Notes under the pieces: generated by a model
Told to the model about the DNA's origin: nothing
Database searches by the model: none
Seen by the model: only the letters and a program-made list of their open reading frames with translations
Shown here: positions 34,436-42,601 of the stretch, piece by piece
Layout: every line of letters begins with the position of its first letter
Position numbering within the stretch: the stretch's first letter is position 1
Position numbers and translations under genes: made by a program
Assembly (NCBI RefSeq): GCF_002803095.1
Contig: NZ_PGLR01000037.1
Coordinates: 1-55,814, forward strand
Origin: Pseudomonas sp. ZH-FAD
GTDB lineage: Bacteria > Pseudomonadota > Gammaproteobacteria > Pseudomonadales > Pseudomonadaceae
DNA: 55,814 nucleotides
Reading direction: 5' to 3'

Positions 34436-35382
34436 CGCCCTGCCCTGCGCGCCCGCCAAGCGGCCAGCAACGATGGGCCGAGCGCGGTGAGTGCCGAGCC
34501 AAGCACCACCACCACAGCGCCGGCGTAGGCGATCCAGTTGACCTGCTCGGGCAGCACGTGGTCCGGCCACCAGGTCGAGGCCAAGGCCACGGAGACGAAG
34601 GTCACCAGCGGTGTCAGCGCCAGGGTCGCGCTGACCCGTGAAGCTTCCCAATGCGCCAGTGCCTCGGCGAAAGCGCCGTAGGCGACCAGGGTATTCAGGC
34701 AGCAGGCCAGCAGCAGCCAGCCCTGCAGCGGGCTCAACTCCAGTACCTGCATTGGCTGCGCCCAGGGTGTCAGCAGCAGCGCGCACGCCAGGTAGATGAC
34801 CATCATCACCTGCACCGAATTCCACGAGGTCAGCAGTTGCTTCTGCGCCAGGCCGTAGAAGGTCCAGACAAAGGCAGCCGCCAGCACGGTCAGCACCCCG
34901 GTGGTATAGGTGGTCAGCGAGGTCAGCAGCTCACCCAGGCGCTGATTGAAGAACAGGCCGAAGCCCAGCAGCATGACCATCAGGCCAATCGCCTGACCCA
35001 GGCTGAAGCGTTCGCGAAAGACGAACAGGCTGCTGATCAGCAAGAGTATCGGCGCCACCTGGATCACCAGTTGCGTGGTCCCGGGGCTGAGCAGATTGAG
35101 TCCGACCAGATACAGCACGTAGTTGGCCGTCAGCCCGCCGATAGCCAGCGCCAGCAGCCAACCGCCCTTGCGTCCCAGCGGCCGAAAACGTGGTAACCGG
35201 CGACTCGCAGCGAGATAGGCAAACAGCAGAGAACCGGACACGGCCAGGCGATACCAGGTGACCGTCACCGGGTCCATCACCTGCAGAACTTCTTTCAACT
35301 TGATGGGCAGGATGCCCCAGAGCACGGAGGTGATCAGGGCGAGCAGCAGGCCGTACATCCAACGGCCGGAAGAAATGTGCAT
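34432..35382 (-). CDS. EamA/DMT-superfamily permease
   Basis: 316 aa with about ten membrane helices in two EamA repeats (about 10-145 and 160-300). N-terminus MHISSGRWMYGLLLALITSV, with WGILPIKLKEVLQVMDPVTV; repeat 2 has FVWTFYGLAQKQLLTSWN. Members export amino acids or small metabolites; the substrate is unknown. It is similar in layout to RarD-type permeases, but I would not assign it. The 278-bp gap to the next gene on the right shows no other gene. Confidence 0.85.
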   Translation of the reverse strand: MHISSGRWMYGLLLALITSVLWGILPIKLKEVLQVMDPVTVTWYRLAVSGSLLFAYLAASRRLPRFRPLGRKGGWLLALAIGGLTANYVLYLVGLNLLSPGTTQLVIQVAPILLLISSLFVFRERFSLGQAIGLMVMLLGFGLFFNQRLGELLTSLTTYTTGVLTVLAAAFVWTFYGLAQKQLLTSWNSVQVMMVIYLACALLLTPWAQPMQVLELSPLQGWLLLACCLNTLVAYGAFAEALAHWEASRVSATLALTPLVTFVSVALASTWWPDHVLPEQVNWIAYAGAVVVVLGSALTALGPSLLAAWRARRAGR

Positions 35383-35660
35383 GGCAACCTCTGGCAGGCG
35401 GCCAACAGAGCATGTCGACCGCAGCAGAGCATTCTAGGAGAGGCATGCCCCCCTACACAGCAACAGTTCAGCCCGGTTGCCGAGCGAAACTGTACTGCTC
35501 AGCATCCACAGGACGCCAGCCGACCGGCGCCAATAATTCAAAAAATCCGCTAAAAGACGCTAACAGGCTGCCAAAATCTACCATCTGTCGTTTTGCCAAG
35601 CACGTCGCATTGGCCACAGTAGACTCAGATTATCCAGAACCTGCAGATGGAGCTCTCACC

Positions 35661-35921
35661 ATGTTCGGCCAACGCGATATCGACCCCCAACCGGGCACGC
35701 ATTACCGCAGCTCACGCGTCAGCGCCGTCAACGGCCAATACTTCTTCGCCACTCGCGAAGGCACGCTGGAAGGCCCCTTTATCTCCCGCCATGACGCCGA
35801 GCAGAGCATCACCCGCTATATCGAGCGCATGACCATGGCCAACAAGCTGCTTCGCCACAGCAGCGAGCACATCGACCATCTGCAGCGACGTGAAGCCATC
35901 AAGCACAATCAGGAGCTGTGA
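35661..35921 (+). CDS. Small DUF6316-like protein
   Basis: 86 aa, soluble: MFGQRDIDPQPGTHYRSSRV, then VNGQYFFATREGTLEGPFIS and a helical C-terminus with DAEQSITRYIERMTMANKLL. Short proteins of this kind are conserved in Pseudomonas as DUF6316; function unknown. The start at 35661 has GGAG upstream. It ends 10 bp before the convergent hydrolase gene. Confidence 0.75.
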   Translation: MFGQRDIDPQPGTHYRSSRVSAVNGQYFFATREGTLEGPFISRHDAEQSITRYIERMTMANKLLRHSSEHIDHLQRREAIKHNQEL

Positions 35922-35931
35922 GCGCTCGCCC

Positions 35932-36921
35932 TTACAGATGCGCCAGGCCCAAGTCGCCCCGATGCGCCGCGAGATGTGGCAACACCGCGGCCAGCAGAGG
36001 CTCCTTGAAGGCATCCTGAAAGCGATGCGCCAGGCCCGGAATCAACTTGAGCTCCGCCCCCTTGATATGCGCCGCCACGTGTACGCCATGCATCACCGGC
36101 AATAGCGGATCGGCCGTGCCGTGCACCACCAGCGTCGGCACTTTCAGGCGATTGAGCAGCTCGACCCGACTCGACTCGGCAAGAATCGCCAACAACTGTC
36201 GCTGCACGCCTTCGGGATTGAAGGCACGGTCATAGGCCTGCTCGGCCTGATGCAAGAGCAAGGCACGATCATCATGCACCGCAGGGCTGCCGAGCGCCGC
36301 GAGCAAGTCTGCCTGCTGCTGCAGAGCGGCCTCGCGACTCCCCGCCTCGCGCCTTGCCAGCAGCGCCACCAGCGCATCGCTGGGTGCAGGCAGTCCTTGA
36401 GCACCCGAGCTGGTCATCACCAGCGTCAGACTGAGAACGCGCTGCGGCGCCAGATCGGCCAGGTGCTGGGCGATCATGCCGCCCATGCTCGCACCCAGTA
36501 CATGGAAGTTGTCGACGCCCAGACGATCCATCAACCCCAGGGCATCGCCCGCCATGTCGCGCAGGTGATAAGGCGCGCCGAGCGAAAGGCCCAGGCGATA
36601 GCGCAGCACCTCGTAAGGCAGGTTGATGCTTGGCGCCGGTCGCCGCCAGGTGCTCAGCCCGACGTCACGATTGTCGAAGCGCACGACGCGAAAACCCTGC
36701 TGACACAGGCGCTCGACTACCTCGTCAGGCCAGTGGATCAACTGTCCGCCCAGCCCCATTACCAACAACAGCGCCGGATCGTGCTCGTTGCCGATGCTTT
36801 GATAAGCCAGGCGCACCTCACCGAGATCCGCATAACGGGTCGGCTCGGACAGGTCGCAACGATTGGCCGCAAAAGACGGCAGACCGCAAAGCAACGCGGC
36901 CATGAAAATGAATGCACGCAT
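35932..36921 (-). CDS. Secreted or periplasmic alpha/beta hydrolase
   Basis: 329 aa. The signal peptide MRAFIFMAALLCGLPSFA precedes a classic alpha/beta hydrolase fold: oxyanion region VMGLGGQLIHWP, FDNRDVGLST, nucleophile elbow GASMGG (Ser about 143), acid HGTADPLLP, and His in GLAHRF. The combination FDNRDVGLS...W is seen in DoxX- or lipase-like hydrolases that are often annotated as esterases. Substrate not predictable. The start at 36921 is fixed by the signal peptide. The 198-bp gap on the right holds its promoter and a sequence equal to the AlgR consensus (37017-37025). Confidence 0.85.
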   Translation of the reverse strand: MRAFIFMAALLCGLPSFAANRCDLSEPTRYADLGEVRLAYQSIGNEHDPALLLVMGLGGQLIHWPDEVVERLCQQGFRVVRFDNRDVGLSTWRRPAPSINLPYEVLRYRLGLSLGAPYHLRDMAGDALGLMDRLGVDNFHVLGASMGGMIAQHLADLAPQRVLSLTLVMTSSGAQGLPAPSDALVALLARREAGSREAALQQQADLLAALGSPAVHDDRALLLHQAEQAYDRAFNPEGVQRQLLAILAESSRVELLNRLKVPTLVVHGTADPLLPVMHGVHVAAHIKGAELKLIPGLAHRFQDAFKEPLLAAVLPHLAAHRGDLGLAHL

Positions 36922-37119
36922 GAAAACACCAGAAACGCAGAACCCCACTGAAACTCGAGTCTGATGAAAGTCATTCGACGGCGCTGCCACACAAGCGTGA
37001 CAGTTTGATGAAGGAGGACGAACGGTTGCCCAGGCGGTGACCAAAGGTGCTGCCCAGAGCGTCGCGAACGCCCCTCTCACTTAGCTGTGGGAGGGGCTTC
37101 AGCCGCGATTACCGGGGAA

Positions 37120-39423
37120 TCAGGCCAGCTCGGCCCGCAACTGCCTGGCGGCCGCCACCATATTCACCAGCGCGGCCTCGGTTTCCGGCCAGGCGCGGGT
37201 TTTCAGACCACAATCGGGGTTGACCCACAGGCGCTCGAGCGGGATACGCCGCGCTGCCTTGCGCAACAGCCCGGCCATCTCGGCGCTGTCAGGCACACGC
37301 GGCGAGTGGATGTCATAGACCCCCGGGCCGATCTCGTTGGGATAGTCGAAGCGCTCAAACGCCTCCAGCAACTCCATATCCGAACGCGACGTCTCGATGG
37401 TGATCACGTCGGCATCCATCGCTGCGATGGACTCGATCACATCGTTGAACTCGCTGTAGCACATGTGGGTGTGGATCTGCGTTTCGTCACGCACGCCGCT
37501 GGCGGTCAGGCGGAAAGCTTCGGTGGCCCAGTCCAGGTAGTGCTGCCAGGCGGCCTGACGCAACGGCAAGCCCTCACGGAACGCCGCCTCGTCGATCTGG
37601 ATGATCTTGATGCCGGCTGCCTCCAGGTCCACCACCTCGTCACGAATCGCCAGCGCCAGTTGCCGCGCCTGCACTTCGCGGGAAACATCCTCGCGCGGGA
37701 AAGACCACATCAGCATGGTCACCGGGCCGGTCAGCATGCCTTTCATGATCTTGTCGGTCAGGCCCTGGGCGTAGGTGGTCCACTCCACGGTCATGGCCTT
37801 GGGCCGGCTCAGATCGCCGACTATCACCGCCGGTTTGACGCAGCGTGAGCCGTAGCTCTGCACCCAGCCGAAGCGGGTGAAGGCGTAGCCGTCGAGTTGC
37901 TCGGCGAAGTACTCGACCATGTCATTGCGCTCAGCTTCGCCATGCACCAGTACGTCCAGACCCAGACGCTCCTGCACCTGCACCGCATGGCGAATTTCGC
38001 TGTGCATGGCCTCGGTGTACTCGGCTGCACTGAGCTTGCCCTGCTTGAACGACTGCCGCGCCAGGCGGATGGCCGAGGTCTGCGGGAAGGAGCCTATCGT
38101 CGTGGTCGGCAGCAATGGCAGTTGCAGGCACTCACGCTGTTGCTCGATGCGCTCGGCGAACGCCGACTGGCGCTGGGCATGACGCGGACGAATCGCCGCC
38201 AGGCGCGCCTGCACCTCAGGCTTGTGAATACGTTTTGAAGCTGCACGAGCGGCCTGCACTGCGCGGCTCGCTTGCAAGGCGGCTTGCACAGAGGCGTCTT
38301 CCGGCGCCTCCAGGGCTTTGCCGAGCAACGCGACCTCCTGGCATTTCTGCACGGCAAAGGCCAGCCAGCCTTTCAGCTCGGCATCGAGCTGGTCTTCACG
38401 AGCCAGGTCCACCGGGCTGTGCAACAGCGAGCAGGACGGCGCCACCCACAACCGCTCGCCCAGGCGTTCGTGAGCGTGATGCAGCAACTCGAGTACCTTC
38501 TCCAGATCGCAGCGCCAGACGTTGCGCCCGTTGACCACGCCCAGCGACAACACTTTATAAGCAGGCAGCCGATCGAGAATGGTCGGGTACTGCTCCGGCG
38601 CACGCACCAGGTCGATATGCAGACCGTCCACCGGCAGGTTGGCGGCCAGACCGAGGTTGTCTTCCAGGCCGCCAAAATAGGTGGCGATCAGCTTCTTGCA
38701 CGGTTCGCGCTGAATCAGGTTGTAGGCGCGCTCGAAGGCGTTCTTCCACGCCTGCGGCAGATCGAGCACCAGAATCGGCTCGTCGATCTGCACCCACTCC
38801 ACACCTTGCGCGGCCAGACGCTGGAGAATCTCGCCATAGACCAGCAGCAGACGCTCGAGCAGTTCCAGCTTGTCAAAATCAGCGCCTTTGGCCTTGCCCA
38901 GCCACAGGTAGGTCAGCGGGCCGATCAGCACCGGTTTGACGTTGTGCCCAAGGGCATGCGCCTCAGCCACTTCCTCGAATAGCTGCTCCCAGCTCAGGGC
39001 GAACTGCTGGTCAGCACTGAACTCCGGCACCAGGTAGTGGTAGTTGGTATCGAACCACTTCGTCATTTCCTGGGCGTGGGCACCACCGCAGCAACTGCCA
39101 CTGCTCTTGTTTGCAACGGTCCCACGGGCCATGGCGAACAGGGTATCCAGCGTCGGCTTGCCGGCGGTCGGGCGAAAGCGCTCGGGAATCACACCGAAGG
39201 CCAGCGAATGAGCGAGCACCTGGTCGTACCAGGCGAAGTCGCCCACCGGCAGCAGGTCGATACCGGCATCCTTCTGCAGTTGCCAGTGCTCGGCGCGCAG
39301 ACGCTGGCCGACGGCGCGCAGGCCGGCTTCATCCAGCTCACCTTTCCAGTGGGCTTCGAGGGCTTTTTTCAGTTCGCGGTCGCGGCCAATGCGCGGAAAA
39401 CCGAGGGAATGAGACAGGGCCAT
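37120..39423 (-). CDS. metE: Cobalamin-independent methionine synthase MetE
   Basis: 767 aa. MetE transfers the methyl group of 5-methyltetrahydropteroyl-tri-glutamate to homocysteine. N-terminus MALSHSLGFPRIGRDRELKK and the second barrel with LLPTTTIGSFPQTSAIRLAR. The zinc ligands are visible in the C-terminal barrel: HTHMCYSEF (His, Cys) and NPDCGLKTR (Cys). The start at 39423 matches known MetE; the frame is open 23 codons further. It is divergent from metR with a MetR box between them, so it is expected to be activated when homocysteine accumulates. Confidence 0.97.
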   Translation of the reverse strand: MALSHSLGFPRIGRDRELKKALEAHWKGELDEAGLRAVGQRLRAEHWQLQKDAGIDLLPVGDFAWYDQVLAHSLAFGVIPERFRPTAGKPTLDTLFAMARGTVANKSSGSCCGGAHAQEMTKWFDTNYHYLVPEFSADQQFALSWEQLFEEVAEAHALGHNVKPVLIGPLTYLWLGKAKGADFDKLELLERLLLVYGEILQRLAAQGVEWVQIDEPILVLDLPQAWKNAFERAYNLIQREPCKKLIATYFGGLEDNLGLAANLPVDGLHIDLVRAPEQYPTILDRLPAYKVLSLGVVNGRNVWRCDLEKVLELLHHAHERLGERLWVAPSCSLLHSPVDLAREDQLDAELKGWLAFAVQKCQEVALLGKALEAPEDASVQAALQASRAVQAARAASKRIHKPEVQARLAAIRPRHAQRQSAFAERIEQQRECLQLPLLPTTTIGSFPQTSAIRLARQSFKQGKLSAAEYTEAMHSEIRHAVQVQERLGLDVLVHGEAERNDMVEYFAEQLDGYAFTRFGWVQSYGSRCVKPAVIVGDLSRPKAMTVEWTTYAQGLTDKIMKGMLTGPVTMLMWSFPREDVSREVQARQLALAIRDEVVDLEAAGIKIIQIDEAAFREGLPLRQAAWQHYLDWATEAFRLTASGVRDETQIHTHMCYSEFNDVIESIAAMDADVITIETSRSDMELLEAFERFDYPNEIGPGVYDIHSPRVPDSAEMAGLLRKAARRIPLERLWVNPDCGLKTRAWPETEAALVNMVAAARQLRAELA

Positions 39424-39533
39424 GTCGTGAAACTCCAGAATCAATCGAGATGGCGCCATTCTCGGCATCGATACCGAGTGAGACAAACTCAAGATTTTCG
39501 TCTTGATCTAAAGATTTACTCATGTAGGCTGTA

Positions 39534-39546
39534 TGAACCATTTTCA
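39534..39546. promoter_or_regulatory. MetR binding box between metE and metR
   Basis: TGAACCATTTTCA; on the other strand TGAAAATGGTTCA matches TGAANNTNNTTCA exactly. It sits in the divergent gap about 110 bp from metE and 46 bp from metR. Confidence 0.75.
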
Positions 39547-39591
39547 TCCAGTTCTGGCATTGGATGAGTGAAACCTTTGCAGAGACCCGCC

Positions 39592-40509
39592 ATGCTCGAG
39601 CTACGCCACCTAAAAACCCTGCACGCCCTGCGCGAAACCGACAGCCTGGTGGAAGCCGCCGAGCGCCTGCACCTGACCCAGTCGGCCCTTTCGCACCAGT
39701 TCAAGGAGCTGGAAGAGCGCCTCGGCCTGCAGCTGTTCGTGCGCAAGACCAAACCCGTGCGCTTCACCAGCGCCGGCCTGCGTCTGCTGCAACTGGCCGA
39801 CGCCACCCTGCCCCTTCTGCGCGGCGCCGAGCGTGATTTGGCGCGCCTGGCCGGTGGCACCGCTGGCCGCTTGCACATGGCCATTGAGTGCCACAGCTGC
39901 TTCCAGTGGCTGATGCCGACCATCGACCAGTTCCGCGATGCCTGGCCGGAAGTGGAACTGGACCTGGCCTCGGGCTTCTCCTTCGCCCCGCTGCCGGCCC
40001 TGGCCCGGGGCGATCTGGATCTGGTGGTGACTTCGGACCCCATCGAGCTGGCCGGCATCACCTACGTGCCGCTGTTCACCTACGAGGCCATGCTCGCCGT
40101 GGCCAATCAGCACCGCCTGGCGTACAAGGCCTACATCCAGCCTCAGGATCTGGCCACGGAAACCTTGATCACCTACCCGGTGGAACGCGACCGCCTGGAC
40201 ATTTTCACGCGCTTTCTCGAACCCAACGATATCGAGCCGGCTCAGGTGCGCACCTCCGAACTGACAGTGATGATGATGCAACTGGTGGCCAGCGGCCGTG
40301 GCGTGTGCGGCCTGCCCAACTGGGCGCTGCACGAGTACAGCTCGCGCGGCTACGTCAGCGCCAAGCGCCTGGGCGAAAAAGGGCTGTTCGCCACACTCTA
40401 CGCGGCGATTCGCACCGACATGCTCGACGCGCCATTCATGCGCGACTTCCTGCTCACCGCCAAGGACACCTCCTTCGCCAGCCTCGAAGGCGTCAGCGTG
40501 GCGCGCTGA
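39592..40509 (+). CDS. metR: LysR-type regulator MetR
   Basis: 305 aa. The N-terminal winged helix-turn-helix has MLELRHLKTLHALRETDSLV, EAAERLHLTQSALSHQFKEL, and the effector domain (about 90-295) has GRLHMAIECHSCFQWLMPTI, a MetR hallmark. It activates metE with homocysteine as coactivator. The start at 39592 is chosen by homology. It is divergent from its target metE. Confidence 0.95.
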   Translation: MLELRHLKTLHALRETDSLVEAAERLHLTQSALSHQFKELEERLGLQLFVRKTKPVRFTSAGLRLLQLADATLPLLRGAERDLARLAGGTAGRLHMAIECHSCFQWLMPTIDQFRDAWPEVELDLASGFSFAPLPALARGDLDLVVTSDPIELAGITYVPLFTYEAMLAVANQHRLAYKAYIQPQDLATETLITYPVERDRLDIFTRFLEPNDIEPAQVRTSELTVMMMQLVASGRGVCGLPNWALHEYSSRGYVSAKRLGEKGLFATLYAAIRTDMLDAPFMRDFLLTAKDTSFASLEGVSVAR

Positions 40510-40760
40510 GCGTCGCCTCACGGGGCAAGGATCGAGCGAATGTCGTAGGGCGGGTTAGCCGCCAGCCACCTTCCGCAATTCCCCCCCGCAATGTCTGTTG
40601 CGGCGTAACCCGCCATCGGCGCAACGCGTTTCATCGCCTAGTGGGTTAGAAGCTTCGCCCCGGGGCGGGGCTCCTACATCCTTGTGGGAGCCCCGCCTCG
40701 CGGCGAATGAGGCAGTGAACGGCTACCCGCCAATTGCCTTGTTACAACTCCCGCCTTGCC
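40510..40760. repeat. Intergenic repeats between metR and tetR
   Basis: No gene here. It holds a GTAGGGCGGGTTAGCCGCC element with an inverted partner (GCGTAACCCGCC, about 40545-40615), and a second inverted pair CGCCCCGGGGCGGGGCTCCTAC / GTGGGAGCCCCGCCTCGCGGCG (about 40655-40706). Both are Pseudomonas intergenic repeat types. Confidence 0.7.
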
Positions 40761-40766
40761 GAATCG

Positions 40767-40797
40767 TGACCAACAGTCATAGCATGACCACCGGTCA
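40767..40797. promoter_or_regulatory. Two palindromic operators upstream of tetR
   Basis: TGACCAACAGTCA (40767-40779) and TGACCACCGGTCA (40785-40797), two 13-bp dyads 18 bp apart centre to centre, ending 20 bp before the tetR ATG. These are probably bound by the TetR-type protein to control the efflux operon. Confidence 0.7.
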
Positions 40798-40817
40798 CAA
40801 CTCTTCGCGGAAAGCCC

Positions 40818-41474
40818 ATGCGCTACCAGGATCAACTCTTCCAGCAACGGGAAAACGCCCTGCTGCAATCCGCTCGCCAGCTGTTTCAGGAGCAATCCTG
40901 GGATCGCGTCACCATCGCCGAAGTGGCGCGTCACGCCGGCATCGGCAAGGGCACGGTGTACAAGCACTTTTCCAGCAAGGAGGCGCTCTACGCGCGTCTG
41001 GTGCTGGACTGCTCGCGCCAGCATCTGAGCGAACTGCGTGAGACCGCAAACCAGGCGCCGCCTCGCGAAGCCATGCGCCATGTGATTCGTCGCGCCTTCG
41101 AACAACTGCTGGCCGACCCACTGCAAGCCCAACTCTGCCTGCTGTGCGACCGCACCGCCTTCCAGGAGCGCCTGGACGCGCCCTACCGTGAACAGTTCCT
41201 CGAGCTGGAAGGTCAGTACATGGCGCTGTTCAACCATCTGCTGCAAGGCAGCTTCAGCGAACTGCAACTCTCCCCCACTGATTGCCAACGCCTGCTGTGG
41301 GGTGTGGAGGCTTGCGTCAATGGCGTGATGGCCCGCATCGCCTCCGGCGGCTTCGCCCATTGGGCCGAACCCATCGAGCTGGACGCCTATTTCCAGCGCG
41401 TCACCGATTTCATCATTGCCGGCCTGCAAGGCCAGGCCGCCGCGCTGCACGCAGCGCCTGTACTCAGCGAGTAA
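40818..41474 (+). CDS. TetR-family repressor of the efflux operon
   Basis: 218 aa. The N-terminal helix-turn-helix (about 10-55) has TIAEVARHAGIGKGTVYKHF. The C-terminal ligand domain is unassigned. It is followed immediately by the membrane fusion and RND genes in the same direction (6-bp gap) and preceded by two dyad operators, so autorepression of the operon is likely. The ligand is unknown. Confidence 0.9.
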   Translation: MRYQDQLFQQRENALLQSARQLFQEQSWDRVTIAEVARHAGIGKGTVYKHFSSKEALYARLVLDCSRQHLSELRETANQAPPREAMRHVIRRAFEQLLADPLQAQLCLLCDRTAFQERLDAPYREQFLELEGQYMALFNHLLQGSFSELQLSPTDCQRLLWGVEACVNGVMARIASGGFAHWAEPIELDAYFQRVTDFIIAGLQGQAAALHAAPVLSE

Positions 41475-41480
41475 ACCCAC

Positions 41481-42600
41481 ATGTTCGCCCAACTCAGCAA
41501 GCGTCCCTGGATCATCGCCATCGTCATCGCCGTCCTGCTGCTGGCCTGGCTGTTCAGCGGCGAGCGTTTCGTCGCTCGCGACGATGTCGAGCCAGACCAA
41601 CCCGCCACCACCAATGATCTGGCGCGCGTCGAAATTCAATGGCTGCAAGCCCAACCCATGCAACGCCAGCATGTGGTGCAGGGGCAGATCGAAGCCTGGC
41701 GCCGTGTGGAACTGCGCGCCCAGGTCAGTGGCAGCGTGCAGAACCTGGACCAGGACAAGGGCAACCGCGTCGCGGCCGATCAGTTGCTGCTGAGCATTTC
41801 GCCTGACGACCGCCCGGCTCAGGTCGCGCGCAGCGAGGCCGATGTGCGCCAGCGTCAGAGCGACGTCACCGCCGCCAAGCGCCTGCGCGAGCGCAGCCTG
41901 GTTTCCGCCAACGAGCTGATGCGCCTGGAAAGCGAACTGGCCAAGGCCCGCGCCGAACTCGACAGCGCCCGCCTGCAGCAGCGCAACACCAAGATCAAGG
42001 CGCCATTTGCCGGTATCTATGAACACCAAGATCAAGGCGCCATTTGCCGGTATCTATGACCAGCGCATGGTCGAACTGGGCGATTTCGTCCAGCCCGGCC
42101 AGAGCCTGCTGACCCTGGTGGATATCGACCGCCTCAAGGTCAGCGCGCAGATCGCCCAGCAGCAGGTCACCCAGCTCGAACTGGGCCAACCGGTAAAAGT
42201 TGAATTGCTCGACGGCCGCACGCTGCAAGGCGAGCTGCACTTTATCGCCGCGGCCGCGGACCCCGGTTCGCGCAGCTTCCGCATCGAGGTCAAGGTGGAC
42301 AACCCGGACGGCCTGCGCCTGGCCGGCGCCAGCGCCACCCTGCACATCCAGACCGGCGAAGCCATGGCCCATCGCCTGTCCCCTGCCCTGCTCAGCCTGG
42401 ATGAAACCGGCCGCCACGGCGTCAAGTGGGTCAACGACGCACAGCGCGTGGAGTTCACCCCGGTGCAGCTGATCAGCGTCGACAATCAGGGCGCCTGGGT
42501 CAGCGGCCTGCCGCCGAAGGTGGCGTTGATCACCCTCGGCCAGGGCTTCGTCCAGCCCGGTCAGCAGGTACGCACGCAACTCGCGGCCGAGGGCAGTTGA
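41481..42600 (+). pseudogene. RND efflux membrane fusion protein, frameshifted by a 37-bp duplication
   Basis: The gene reads MFAQLSKRPWIIAIVIAVLL (membrane anchor), a lipoyl/hairpin region (VELRAQVSGSVQNLDQDKGN, AAKRLRERSLVSANELMRLE) and TKIKAPFAGIY, then shifts frame and stops at 42059. The correct frame continues from the second copy of TKIKAPFAGIYDQRMVELGD to 42600. Removing one copy of the 37-bp tandem repeat (41986-42059) restores a single protein of about 360 aa, a normal size. Unless the duplication is an assembly error or slips back, the adaptor is cut at about residue 175-190 and the pump should be inactive. The downstream RND gene starts 1 bp after the stop. Confidence 0.88.
41986..42059. 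repeat. 37-bp perfect tandem duplication in the membrane fusion protein gene
   Basis: Two identical copies, 41986-42022 and 42023-42059, beginning ACACCAAGATCAAGG and ending TATCTATGA. 37 is not a multiple of three, so the reading frame is lost. Confidence 0.95.
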
Positions 42601-42601
42601 G

